A stretch of 64,000 nucleotides of DNA from Sphingobacteriia bacterium (GTDB lineage Bacteria > Bacteroidota > Bacteroidia > Chitinophagales > Chitinophagaceae). Within the stretch, counting starts at the first letter, position 1. Each line of letters begins with the position of its first letter. The notes under the pieces are model-generated. The model worked only from the letters and a program-made list of their open reading frames with translations. It did not search any database and was not told where the DNA came from. The stretch is taken from positions 1 through 64,000 of the forward strand of contig JAECQP010000012.1 of assembly GCA_015999745.1 (NCBI GenBank), read 5' to 3'. Below are positions 21,974 to 30,655 of this stretch, piece by piece. The translations under genes were made by a program, and so were the position numbers.

Positions 21974-24469
21974 ATGCAGAGAAGTTTCCTCCTGAGCGTA
22001 TTTATACTGTTAACGGTTACGGTCTTTGCTGCACCAGACAGCAGTTGGATCCGCATCAACCAGTTGGGCTATTTACCCAACAGCTCCAAAGTGGCGGTGT
22101 GGGTAAGTAAACAGGACAAGCCTGTACAGCAGTTTTCCCTGGTGGATGCCGCCAGCGGCAAAACCGTACTGACCAGGCCGGCCGGAAAGCCCTTCGGTAA
22201 ATACGGTCCTTTTGCACAATCCTATCGCCTGAACTTTTCTGCCTATACACGGCCGGGCAGGTATTTTTTAAAAGCGGGTAATACGGTTTCCCCGGTATTT
22301 GCAATTGATCAGCAGGTCTATTCCGGCACTGCGGATTTTTGTTTGCAATACATGCGGCAGCAACGCAGCGGCTTCAACCCCTTCCTCAACGACAGTTGTC
22401 ATGCGCACGACGGATACACCCTGTATGGAGCATCGGCCGGATTGCCCGACAGTACCCATATAGATGCAACCGGCGGCTGGCACGATGCCAGTGATTACCT
22501 GCAATACAGCTCCACTTCATCCAATGCATTGTATCATTTACTGATGGCCTACAGGGATTTCCCCTCCGTTTTTTCCGACAGGTATACTTCCAATGGATTG
22601 AACGGCAGCAACGGCAGAATGGATGTACTGGATGAAGCCAAATGGGGGCTGGACTGGCTGGTGAAAATGCATCCCCGGCCCGACCGGTTGTTTAACCAAC
22701 TGGGCGACGACAGAGACCATCGCGGAATGCGGATTCCTAAAGAAGATACCTATTACGGAAAAGGATTTGAACGCCCTGTGTATTATATCAACGGAGAAAT
22801 ACAGCAAAGAGGGAAGTTTATGAATCATACAACCGGAACCAGTTCCACTGCGGCCAAATTCAGCAGCGCCTTTTCACTGGCCGCCCAACTGATTCCGGAA
22901 TCAAAGGAGCTCTACCGCGAAAAAGCCCAAACCGCCCTGGACTTTGCCTACCGCAAGCCGGGTGTTACACAAACGGTTTCTGTGGTGTCGCCCTATATTT
23001 ATGCAGAAGACAACTGGGTGGATGATATGGAGCTTGCCAACGCCCAGTTGAGCTCAATCGATAAAGCGGGTTTCCTGAACCGTTCTTATTCCTATGCAAA
23101 ACAGGAGCCGCTGACGCCTTGGTTGGGAAAGGATACGGCCAGTCATTATCAGTGGTATCCATTCATTAATCTTGGTCATTACGAATTGGCCAAACAATTA
23201 AAAGGATCGCAAAGAGATACGGTGATTGAATTTTATCGAAAAGGGATTGAAGCGGTTTGGCAAAAAGCTTCACAGAATGCGTTCTACAGGGGCATTCCTT
23301 TTATCTGGTGCAGCAACAACCTCACCGTTGCTTTTGCCATGCAGTGCAAATGGTATAAAGAACTGACGGGCAGTAAACAATTTGAGGAACTGGAACAGGC
23401 CAACCTCGACTGGATTTTTGGTTGCAACCCCTGGGGTACCGGTATGGTCTATGGATTACCCGGTCGCGGTGATACGCCGGTGGATCCGCATTCCGCTTTT
23501 ACGCACCTGAAGAACTATCCGATCCATGGCGGACTGGTGGATGGTCCTGTGTATACCAGTATTTATAAAAACCTGATCGGTATTAAATTGAGTGATCCGG
23601 ATGAATATGCGGAATTTCAGAGTGATCTGGCCGTGTACCACGATGATTATGGAGACTATAGTACCAATGAGCCCACCATGGACGGAACCGCCTCACTGAT
23701 CTACCTGCTGGCGGCGCAGGATGCATCTTCAGGCATAAAGTATACCACAAAAAAACAGGTTCATGCGCACCGGGAAATCAGCAGGGGAGCTATTCTGAAG
23801 GCAGTGCCGGTTGCAGGAAAATCGGTTGCCCTGGTGTTTACCGCCGATGAATTTGGGGAGGGACTTTCTGCGATCACGCAAACCTTACAAAAAGAAAAAG
23901 TGCAGGGCAGTTTCTTTTTCACCGGAAGATTTTACCGGAACCCTTCCTTTACCAAAAACATTCAGGAACTGATTAAAGACCGCCATTACCTGGGCCCGCA
24001 CAGCGATCAGCATCTCTTGTATGCAGACTGGAACAAACGGGACAGCCTGCTGGTAAGTTACTCGCAGTTCAACGACGACCTCAACCGGAACCTCCTGTCG
24101 ATGGAAGCGCTGGGCATTCAAACGAGCGGGTTGCGTTATTTTATTCCGCCCTACGAATGGTGGAACGACAGCATTGCCAGTTGGACGAACTGGAGAGGAA
24201 TGGAATTGGTCAGTTTTACACCGGGAACATATACCAATGCTGATTATACCTGGCCCGGAATGGGTAAGGCTTACCGAAGCAGCGATGACCTGATGCAAAA
24301 GATCAGCACTTTGTTGAAGGAGGATAAATTGAATGGTTCCATCCTGTTGATTCATGCGGGTACCGATCCGCGCAGAACAGATAAGTTCTATCACCACCTG
24401 GGTGAATTGATACAGTTACTGAAACAGAAGGGCTACTCGCTCAGCAGGATAGATGAGTTGTTGAACTGA
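21974..24469 (+). CDS. Secreted GH9 glycosidase with C-terminal NodB-like deacetylase domain
   Basis: From the ATG at 21974 the protein has 831 residues. An earlier GTG at 21923 is in frame, but the signal peptide MQRSFLLSVFILLTVTVFA begins at 21974. Next is a CelD-type Ig-like domain (about 23-112), then a GH9 (alpha/alpha)6 catalytic domain (about 115-585) with the base/nucleophile motif GGWHDASDY (D171, D174) and the acid in STNEPTMDG (E566). The last part (about 615-831) is a polysaccharide-deacetylase-like domain: HSDQH at 676-680 is kept, but motif 1 reads FTADEFGEG and not TFDDG. The protein should act in the periplasm or outside the cell on a beta-glucan, chitosan or mixed glycan. The pairing of glycosidase and deacetylase hints at an amino-sugar substrate, which is inference. 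Confidence 0.88.
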   Translation: MQRSFLLSVFILLTVTVFAAPDSSWIRINQLGYLPNSSKVAVWVSKQDKPVQQFSLVDAASGKTVLTRPAGKPFGKYGPFAQSYRLNFSAYTRPGRYFLKAGNTVSPVFAIDQQVYSGTADFCLQYMRQQRSGFNPFLNDSCHAHDGYTLYGASAGLPDSTHIDATGGWHDASDYLQYSSTSSNALYHLLMAYRDFPSVFSDRYTSNGLNGSNGRMDVLDEAKWGLDWLVKMHPRPDRLFNQLGDDRDHRGMRIPKEDTYYGKGFERPVYYINGEIQQRGKFMNHTTGTSSTAAKFSSAFSLAAQLIPESKELYREKAQTALDFAYRKPGVTQTVSVVSPYIYAEDNWVDDMELANAQLSSIDKAGFLNRSYSYAKQEPLTPWLGKDTASHYQWYPFINLGHYELAKQLKGSQRDTVIEFYRKGIEAVWQKASQNAFYRGIPFIWCSNNLTVAFAMQCKWYKELTGSKQFEELEQANLDWIFGCNPWGTGMVYGLPGRGDTPVDPHSAFTHLKNYPIHGGLVDGPVYTSIYKNLIGIKLSDPDEYAEFQSDLAVYHDDYGDYSTNEPTMDGTASLIYLLAAQDASSGIKYTTKKQVHAHREISRGAILKAVPVAGKSVALVFTADEFGEGLSAITQTLQKEKVQGSFFFTGRFYRNPSFTKNIQELIKDRHYLGPHSDQHLLYADWNKRDSLLVSYSQFNDDLNRNLLSMEALGIQTSGLRYFIPPYEWWNDSIASWTNWRGMELVSFTPGTYTNADYTWPGMGKAYRSSDDLMQKISTLLKEDKLNGSILLIHAGTDPRRTDKFYHHLGELIQLLKQKGYSLSRIDELLN

Positions 24470-24757
24470 TTACCACTTTTCTTCTTCGGACTCAATATGA
24501 TTGTGCTGTTTAAAAATTTCTTTGGCGGCTTTCTTTTGATTGAGTCTTTCTATGATAGCATCCGCAATTAATTCGGCTGCATTGGTGTCGGTTTTGGTAG
24601 CAAGCAGGCTCTTGATTTTCGCCTCGTTTACATCTATTCTGTACAACACAAATACCAGTTTTTCAAAATCGTGCAGAATGAGGTCGTTGACGGTATTGAT
24701 CAAATCCTGTCTGTTTAATTGCTCAAATGTGGCAATATCAATATTATGTTCGTGCAT
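24470..24757 (-). CDS. Conserved hypothetical protein (95 aa)
   Basis: The protein is small, soluble, helical and acidic, with the central stretch LINTVNDLILHDFEKLVFVLYRIDV followed by a linker and a helix AAELIADAIIERLNQKK. I do not recognise a named domain, but the pattern is that of a small cytosolic Bacteroidota protein often encoded near TIGR02757 genes. It lies 24 bases after the stop of the TIGR02757 gene on the same strand and is probably the last gene of that operon. Confidence 0.6.
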   Translation of the reverse strand: MHEHNIDIATFEQLNRQDLINTVNDLILHDFEKLVFVLYRIDVNEAKIKSLLATKTDTNAAELIADAIIERLNQKKAAKEIFKQHNHIESEEEKW

Positions 24758-24781
24758 AAGGAATCGCTTTCTGTAATTTAC

Positions 24782-25555
24782 TCAATATTTCTCAATTACT
24801 CCCAATCCGAACAGGGCAAAATCATATTTTGACGGATCTTTTTTGTCCATTTTTTGCAGGTACCCGGTCAGCTCTTCCGCTGCCTGCCAGTCTATTTGTT
24901 TCCGGTCCAGTAAATGAAAGCGTTTGGCTACCCTTGCCACATGCACATCGATCGGGCAGATCAGTTGTGCCGGGCTGAATTGGTTCCAGATGCCAAAATC
25001 AACGCCCTTATTGTCTTTCCGGACCATCCACCGCAGGTACATGTTCAGCCGCTTGCAGGTGGAGCCTTTGGCCGGATTGGAAATATGTTTCCTGGTGCGC
25101 TCCGGTGCGTCTTCCAGCGAAAAAAAATACCGGTGAAACTGCACCAGGGCTGCATACACAGATTCAGGTGGTTGCCCCTTAATTAAAAAAGCGGTTTCCA
25201 GTGTATCGGATTGCCGGTAATGCTGCCTGAAAAATTCTATACAGTAATAGAGGTCGGTTGCATTGAATGTTCGGTGCTTAAAACCCTCCAGTTTCCGGAG
25301 CGCCTTATCGGATGCATGCAAGCAAAATGCATGGGGCTGCATGTCCATGAGCTCCATCAACTCCTTCGATTTGTTGATGATGGTGGTGCGGTTGCCCCAG
25401 GCAAAAATGGCCGCGAAAAATCCGGCGATTTCAATGTCTTGTTGTTGAGTGAACAGATGGGGTATGCACACGGGATCTGTATCAATAAATGCCGGCTGGT
25501 TGTATTGCTGAACCTTCCCGTTAAAGAAATCGGTCAGTTTGTTGAATTCCGTCAT
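24782..25555 (-). CDS. TIGR02757 (DUF2400) family protein
   Basis: The 257-residue protein matches TIGR02757: the N-terminal DPVCIPHLFTQQQDIEIAGFFAAIFAWGNR, the middle SPAQLICPIDVHVARVAKR and the C-terminal DPSKYDFALFGLGV. The fold of this family resembles helix-hairpin-helix DNA glycosylases, and CPIDVHVARVA is the region matching the HhH/aspartate site, but no activity is known. It is cytosolic and overlaps the serine hydrolase gene by one base, so it is translated from the same message. Confidence 0.85.
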   Translation of the reverse strand: MTEFNKLTDFFNGKVQQYNQPAFIDTDPVCIPHLFTQQQDIEIAGFFAAIFAWGNRTTIINKSKELMELMDMQPHAFCLHASDKALRKLEGFKHRTFNATDLYYCIEFFRQHYRQSDTLETAFLIKGQPPESVYAALVQFHRYFFSLEDAPERTRKHISNPAKGSTCKRLNMYLRWMVRKDNKGVDFGIWNQFSPAQLICPIDVHVARVAKRFHLLDRKQIDWQAAEELTGYLQKMDKKDPSKYDFALFGLGVIEKY

Positions 25556-26613
25556 TATGGATACTGTAACAGTTTGGTCATGATCTCAATACCGAAGGCA
25601 TCTCCGATATTGTTTTTATTAAAAGCGTTCACAGACAGGAACAGGGCTTTGCCGCTCTCTTTGTGGAAAGCACAAAAGGTGGAAAAACCAAAAGTGCCGC
25701 CATTGTGCCAGAACAGGGAGGACTGATTGGGCATGATCAGGATATGCCAACCCTTTGCTACCAATAACCTGTTATTGATGGAGGCAGTGGGGGTGGTAAT
25801 ACTGCCGACAACTGCTGATTGCTGGTTCCGGATCAGTTGTTCGAGGTAGTTCAACATATCTGCTGCATCTGATTTTACACCTCCGGCTGGCTTTAAAACA
25901 TGCATGGTCCAGTATTCGGCTGGCTGTTCATTGTAATAACCGGTACTGAACGGACGTCCGGGCGCTGCTGAGGTATCGGTATGATGCATACCGAATGGGA
26001 TGGTAATGTATTTTTTCAGCAATTGCTCATAAGGAATGCCGCTGATCCGTGCTGCGAGTATACCTGCCAGGCCGGCCCCCAGGTTGGAGTAACTCACTTT
26101 GTGGTTACTGTCGGGAATGGCTTTTGCCAGGTACGCATACAATTGTTCCGGGCCGTATGCCGCATAGGGTTGCAAGGGATTCTTCACAGTAAGGTTGATG
26201 TTATCCGGCAACCTTGGTAACCCGGAAGTATGGTTCATCAGTTCCACAAACCGTATGGTGGATAGATGTGGATTGGTGCGTACACTGTCGGGAAGGTAGG
26301 GGCCAATTGCGGTTGTGTCGCTGATCCTTTGCTCTTGCAATACAGCAGTGAGCAGATAGGCTGTCATTGTTTTGGTGATGCTGCCTATTTCTACCTGTGT
26401 TGCCGTATCAAACAATTGCCTGGTGGCTTTATTGGCAAAGCCACCACTGTAATAACGGCGTACACCCTGATCACTGATCCCCACCATGATGCCGGGAACA
26501 GCCTTGCTTTTTACAAGGCTGTCTATTTTCTGTTGAATCCAGTCGTTGCCGGTCTGTGCGCTGGCTGTATTCCAGCCAATGCAACAAAGCAATATGAGGG
26601 TATATTTCATCAT
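25555..26613 (-). CDS. Secreted serine hydrolase of the class C beta-lactamase family
   Basis: A signal peptide (residues 1-19, ending TASA) sends the protein to the periplasm. The catalytic motifs of the PBP4*/class C group are present: SxxK as SITK (S78, K81), YSN as the second motif (near residue 172) and WHNGGTFGF near residue 310 in place of the KTG box. Length of 352 is normal. Members act as esterases, D-aminopeptidases or peptidoglycan-related hydrolases, and the substrate here is unknown. It sits five bases after the cystathionine gamma-synthase/lyase gene and overlaps the TIGR02757 gene. An alternative start is the second Met. Confidence 0.85.
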   Translation of the reverse strand: MMKYTLILLCCIGWNTASAQTGNDWIQQKIDSLVKSKAVPGIMVGISDQGVRRYYSGGFANKATRQLFDTATQVEIGSITKTMTAYLLTAVLQEQRISDTTAIGPYLPDSVRTNPHLSTIRFVELMNHTSGLPRLPDNINLTVKNPLQPYAAYGPEQLYAYLAKAIPDSNHKVSYSNLGAGLAGILAARISGIPYEQLLKKYITIPFGMHHTDTSAAPGRPFSTGYYNEQPAEYWTMHVLKPAGGVKSDAADMLNYLEQLIRNQQSAVVGSITTPTASINNRLLVAKGWHILIMPNQSSLFWHNGGTFGFSTFCAFHKESGKALFLSVNAFNKNNIGDAFGIEIMTKLLQYP

Positions 26614-26618
26614 CGGAT

Positions 26619-27758
26619 TTACACAAGCGCCTGTTCCAGGTCGGCGATCAGGTCGTCCGCATCTTCCACTCCCACACTCAAACGGATCAGGGTATCGCTC
26701 AGCCCGTTGGCGATTCTTTTTTCCCTGGGGATGGATGCATGGGTCATGGAGGCCGGATGATTAATCAGGCTTTCCACGCCGCCCAAACTTTCTGCCAGTG
26801 AAAACAGTTTGGTGGAGGACAGTACTTTTTTTGCCGCTTCCATGCTGTCGTCTTTCAATTCAAAAGAAAGCATACCGCCAAAGTCGCGCATTTGCTTTTT
26901 GGCGATTGCATGATTGGGATGGTCTTCAAAACCACACCAGTATACCTTGCCTACTTTGGGGTGATTGCGCAGCCACTGTGCTATTTTCCGGCCATTCTCA
27001 CAATGCCGCTCCATGCGGAGGTGCAAGGTTTTGATCCCCCTCAGTACAAGGAAGCAATCCATGGGGCCCGGTACGGCGCCGCAGCTTTTTTGTATAAAAT
27101 AAAGTTGTTCCCGCAGGTCCGCATCGTTCATCATCAGCGCTCCCTGTATCACATCGCTGTGGCCTCCCAGGTATTTGGTAGCGGAGTGCATGACAATATC
27201 GGCCCCCAGGTCCAACGGGTTTTGCAGATAGGGGGAGGCAAAGGTATTGTCTACGCAAAGAATACAGCCGGCGGCTTTTGCAATGGCGGATACGGCTGCT
27301 ATATCGGTGATGTTCATCAATGGATTGGTGGGTGTCTCAATCCAGATCAGCTTGGTTTTTGCAGATATGGCTTTCTGTATATTGTTTGCATCGGTGGTGT
27401 CTACATAGGTAAACTGTATACCGAATTTTTCATAAATCTTTGAAAAGAGGCGATACGTGCCGCCATACATATCGTTGGCCGCAATCACTTCATCTCCGGG
27501 GGCCAGCAACTTCATCACCGCATCGGTTGCAGCCACACCGCTTCCGAATGCCAGTCCGAATTTACCATGCTCGATCTGCGCGTAGGCTTCTTCCAGCGCC
27601 TTACGGGTAGGGTTCTGGCTGCGGGCGTATTCAAAGCCTTTATTTACGCCGGGGGCTTCCTGCACATAGGTAGAAGTCTGGTAAATAGGGGTCATGATGG
27701 CGCCTGTGGAAGGATCCGGTTCTGAACCTGCGTGTATGTAGGTAGTAGCTGTTTTCAT
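26619..27758 (-). CDS. Cystathionine gamma-synthase/lyase (PLP, trans-sulfuration)
   Basis: The enzyme has 379 residues from the ATG at 27758, with motifs TPIYQTSTYV, the YARSQNPTR phosphate-binding segment, FGSGVAATDAV, and the PLP lysine in HSATKYLGGHSDV. The frame stays open upstream to 28079, but that part runs through the ACP phosphodiesterase gene and has no homology pattern, so the start at MKTATTYIHAG is chosen; a -7 box lies 27 bases upstream of it. The family includes CGS (cystathionine from O-acyl-homoserine) and CGL (cysteine from cystathionine), which cannot be told apart by eye. It links cysteine and methionine metabolism; metH lies 34 kb away in the same window. Confidence 0.9.
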   Translation of the reverse strand: MKTATTYIHAGSEPDPSTGAIMTPIYQTSTYVQEAPGVNKGFEYARSQNPTRKALEEAYAQIEHGKFGLAFGSGVAATDAVMKLLAPGDEVIAANDMYGGTYRLFSKIYEKFGIQFTYVDTTDANNIQKAISAKTKLIWIETPTNPLMNITDIAAVSAIAKAAGCILCVDNTFASPYLQNPLDLGADIVMHSATKYLGGHSDVIQGALMMNDADLREQLYFIQKSCGAVPGPMDCFLVLRGIKTLHLRMERHCENGRKIAQWLRNHPKVGKVYWCGFEDHPNHAIAKKQMRDFGGMLSFELKDDSMEAAKKVLSSTKLFSLAESLGGVESLINHPASMTHASIPREKRIANGLSDTLIRLSVGVEDADDLIADLEQALV

Positions 27759-27785
27759 ACGATGATGTTTATTGTAATGATGGGG

Positions 27786-27793
27786 CAAATATA
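27786..27793 (-). promoter_or_regulatory. Bacteroidota -7 box for the cystathionine gamma-synthase/lyase gene
   Basis: On the minus strand this reads TATATTTG, a full match to TAnnTTTG, 27 bases before the ATG at 27758 and just past the end of the upstream ACP phosphodiesterase gene. It supports the shorter start and a separate transcript. Confidence 0.45.
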
Positions 27794-27798
27794 AGCCG

Positions 27799-28392
27799 CT
27801 ATTGCCTGACCAGGCTTTGAAATTGATCCACGGCAAATTTCTTAACATCTTTGATGAACAAGTCAGACAATTGTGCGGCATCCGGATAGTTGTCTGTGAA
27901 AAGCCGGAACGCTTCTTCGGAACTATCCAGGTATTTAGCCCTTCGGGTAAGTCCTCCAAAACTGTTTTCGATTCCCCAGGTATAGCGGTAATTGAAAAGC
28001 CAGTTCTGTTGCTGCATATAAGGAAACATCCTTGCAAAATGTTCCGGGAAATATTCCTGCTGCAGGCCCAGGTGTCCATAAGTAGTTTGGGTAAAATCCA
28101 TCCATTCGGGCTCTTTCAGTTCTGCTTCGTTCAGCGCAAGAAAGTGATCGTAGATCACATCCACAAACGCCCCGGAATACAAACGGACCGCCGGGGTAAA
28201 TATTTTTTTCAATTCCCTGGTAATGGGATGTTCATCTGTAAAAGCATCAATGGCCCTGTGCAGCCGGATGCCCTGTTGTATGGACTCGGGGTAATCGTAT
28301 TGTTTCCGGCCCTTCACAAAATCACTGATCATATTGCCCGTCAGGATCTGCGGATGATCAAAGGAGAAATATGCGTGGGCCAGGTAATTCAT
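27799..28392 (-). CDS. ACP phosphodiesterase (AcpH-like)
   Basis: The 197-residue protein matches the acyl-carrier-protein phosphodiesterase family: MNYLAHAYFS at the N-terminus, GNMISDFVKG (19-28), GIRLHRAIDAFTDEHP and VDVIYDHFLA, where the H and D residues form the HD-like metal site. AcpH removes the 4'-phosphopantetheine arm from holo-ACP in the cytosol. The Bacteroidota members have the conserved C-terminal RRAKYLD...A..LF pattern that is visible here. The gene begins two bases after the stop of the alpha/beta hydrolase gene. Confidence 0.85.
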   Translation of the reverse strand: MNYLAHAYFSFDHPQILTGNMISDFVKGRKQYDYPESIQQGIRLHRAIDAFTDEHPITRELKKIFTPAVRLYSGAFVDVIYDHFLALNEAELKEPEWMDFTQTTYGHLGLQQEYFPEHFARMFPYMQQQNWLFNYRYTWGIENSFGGLTRRAKYLDSSEEAFRLFTDNYPDAAQLSDLFIKDVKKFAVDQFQSLVRQ

Positions 28393-28394
28393 AG

Positions 28395-29837
28395 TTATTT
28401 GGTCGTGTTGTTGATCCAGGTACTGATGTATAACAGCGCTTCTGTAGAAAAAGTTTCATCTATGCGGTTATAGGGCTCTGCGGGCGATTTAGAGGTTTGA
28501 AACAGGTGATTCAGGTTGGGGAATGCCCTGATGGTAAACTGTTTGTTTTTCCCTTTTGTAAGGGCGGCCCTGATGCCTTCCAGGTTTTCTTTGGCGGACA
28601 CTTGTATATCAGATTCCCCGTTCACCGCCAGTACCGGGCATTTCAGTTTGGACAGGTTGATGGACGGATGGTAATTCATAAAATAGTTCAGCCAGGTCAA
28701 TCCGGCTCTGAACTGTTCCAGCAGATTCAGGTAGGCTTTGTCGCCTACGGTATTCAGCAACCTGCTTTCTTCTTCTGCGCTGTTGCCGGCTCTCCAGTTA
28801 CTATAGGCCTCCTGCATTTGCTTTTTGATGGTGGCATAATCGGTGGATTGTTTAAATGGCTCGTTCATGGCATTCACCATGGCGCCTGCTTTGGTTGCAT
28901 CTTCCGGTGCCAGACCTGTTTTGACAAAGCTTCTTCTCATCTGAAAATTCCAGATCTGGTCGCCAGGTATGCCGGGCCCTGCCAGTAAAACAACAAATGC
29001 CACTTTGTTGTTGCGGGCGGCCACCATCGGTGCAATCATGCCTCCCTCGCTGTGTCCGATCAATCCGATTTTCTTCGGATTGATTTCTTTTCTCCGCAGC
29101 AGGTAGTCAACACCCGCTTCCACATCTTTGGCAAAATCCTCCGATGTTACTCCGGCCGGGTTGGGCCCGATGGTAGATGAACCGATTCCCCTGTCATCTA
29201 CCCGTAATACGCCAATGCCCTGCCTGGTTAAATAATCTGCCAGCACCCAATAGCTGCTGTGTCCAAACATGTTTCCGTCCCGGTCTTGTGTGCCGCTTCC
29301 GGAAATAATGATCACAACCGGAACATCCGTTTTATTCGCAGGCAAGGTTAAAGTGGCGCCAAAATGCACCGTACTGTCTGCATTATTGTATTCAACTTCT
29401 TCCGACTTGTAATAAAGGGGGGGCTGGGGTGTTTGCGGGCGCAGCGTAGCTTTGGGCTTTTTAGGGGCATCTTTTTCATTCATCCGCACAAGTACCAGGG
29501 GCGTTTTGTAAGCCCCTTGCTGTAAGGTTCCGCTGATGGTATCGGTCCTGTTCCATTTACCCGCGTATACCCCGGCCAGCACAGGAATCTTTGCCACCAG
29601 GCTGTCTCCGCTTAGGGTAGTTTCACCGCCCTTGATATCGAATGCATTCTGCTCAGGACTGTCGAATGTGGTTGTGTAGTGTACCCCGTTTTGAGCCACT
29701 TTCATGATGAACAACAGTTTCCTGTTGCCTAAATCAATTTTACCACCCCATACACCGGTAATGGTCTGGCTGTTCACTGCACTGATCAACAGCATACACG
29801 AAATGATGAACAAGAGGTGCTTCATATATTTGATCAT
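28395..29837 (-). CDS. Secreted alpha/beta hydrolase
   Basis: The 480-residue protein has a signal peptide (MKHLLFIISCMLLISAVNS; it may start at the second Met, 29825). A small N-terminal beta domain (about 25-115) is followed by a long linker and an alpha/beta-hydrolase domain with the oxyanion region ISGSGTQDRDGN, the RVDDRGIG strand and the nucleophile elbow LIGHSEGG. The C-terminal acid/histidine region is near VNGESDIQV and FPNLNHLFQ. This layout is typical of a Bacteroidota periplasmic esterase or peptidase-like hydrolase of unknown substrate. It leads a tight pair with the ACP phosphodiesterase gene. Confidence 0.85.
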   Translation of the reverse strand: MIKYMKHLLFIISCMLLISAVNSQTITGVWGGKIDLGNRKLLFIMKVAQNGVHYTTTFDSPEQNAFDIKGGETTLSGDSLVAKIPVLAGVYAGKWNRTDTISGTLQQGAYKTPLVLVRMNEKDAPKKPKATLRPQTPQPPLYYKSEEVEYNNADSTVHFGATLTLPANKTDVPVVIIISGSGTQDRDGNMFGHSSYWVLADYLTRQGIGVLRVDDRGIGSSTIGPNPAGVTSEDFAKDVEAGVDYLLRRKEINPKKIGLIGHSEGGMIAPMVAARNNKVAFVVLLAGPGIPGDQIWNFQMRRSFVKTGLAPEDATKAGAMVNAMNEPFKQSTDYATIKKQMQEAYSNWRAGNSAEEESRLLNTVGDKAYLNLLEQFRAGLTWLNYFMNYHPSINLSKLKCPVLAVNGESDIQVSAKENLEGIRAALTKGKNKQFTIRAFPNLNHLFQTSKSPAEPYNRIDETFSTEALLYISTWINNTTK

Positions 29838-29881
29838 TTTAACTTTGAACTATCCATTGCATGAACCGGAAAATGACCGGT

Positions 29882-30655
29882 TTATGATACGCTTATATGC
29901 AGTGCGGGCAACTGATTAATCGGAATGAACTCCGCTTCTTTTTTCAGGTCCTTCACCAGCCGTTGCAGCCGCTCTGTTAATGCCGCCCCGCACCACCTGC
30001 GGGTATAGCCGGGTAAACCCAGGTTGTTGATGTCAGTGAATTCCCAGGGGTGAAAATACAAACAGATATAGCCATCCTTGCGCAGGGTTTGTAAACAAAG
30101 TGATTTGAATACAGCATAAGGCATGTTCTTAAAACTCAGCCAGAACAAAGGTATCCGCAAACCCGGTGAAACCGAAGCCGGGATCCGGGTCATTCCCTGG
30201 TCGGTGTATACGGTTCTGGGTAAATGAAGGTTGTTGTACCTGCCCGGTAAATAGGTCGGATTGATGGAAGAATCGTACCGGTATCCCGCTGCCGCTACTG
30301 CCTCCATGGACACTTTACGCATCCTGGGCATTCTCAGCCCGGTTACTTTCTGCCCGCTGATTTCCTCCAGTTTTAACCTGGACGCAAGCAGGTCTTCGTC
30401 TTTAAAGGCCGTATGATAATAAGTATGGGAAGCGATCTCATGCCTGGCAGCCAGTTTGCTGACCTGGCTCTGGTGATGATCGGCAAAATTGGCGGTGGTA
30501 AATAAGGTGGCGTTGACCTCCTGCAATACGGGGTCGATGGCTTCCAGCCCCTGCCTGCCAATTCGCATCTGTTCCTCCAAGGTAATATTGAATCCGTATT
30601 CCAGCGGCATATCAAATTCCTCTACATCAAAACTCAACAGTATATACCGGTTCAT
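29882..30655 (-). CDS. Polysaccharide deacetylase (NodB-like)
   Basis: The 257-residue protein has the CE4/NodB pattern in a Bacteroidota variant: LLSFDVEEFDMP (7-18, motif 1 with a metal-binding aspartate), an HEIASHTYYH motif (motif 2, H-x3-H-type ligands), RMPRMRKVS as the arginine motif and YFHPWEF near the end in place of the usual leucine-histidine motif. No signal peptide is present, so it acts in the cytosol, as do deacetylases working on lipid-linked sugars. It overlaps the GT2 gene upstream by one base, and a GT87 gene precedes that, so the three likely build or trim a lipid-linked glycan. Confidence 0.85.
   Translation of the reverse strand: MNRYILLSFDVEEFDMPLEYGFNITLEEQMRIGRQGLEAIDPVLQEVNATLFTTANFADHHQSQVSKLAARHEIASHTYYHTAFKDEDLLASRLKLEEISGQKVTGLRMPRMRKVSMEAVAAAGYRYDSSINPTYLPGRYNNLHLPRTVYTDQGMTRIPASVSPGLRIPLFWLSFKNMPYAVFKSLCLQTLRKDGYICLYFHPWEFTDINNLGLPGYTRRWCGAALTERLQRLVKDLKKEAEFIPINQLPALHISVS

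Noticed and set aside
27759..27798. Possible SAM or cobalamin riboswitch before the sulfur-metabolism gene
   Set aside because: The gap to the upstream gene is only 40 bases, too short for either riboswitch. The leader of metH is outside the window.
27759..28079. Upstream extension of the cystathionine gamma-synthase/lyase frame
   Set aside because: The extra 107 codons overlap the ACP phosphodiesterase gene in another frame and match no family. A -7 box lies just before the shorter start.
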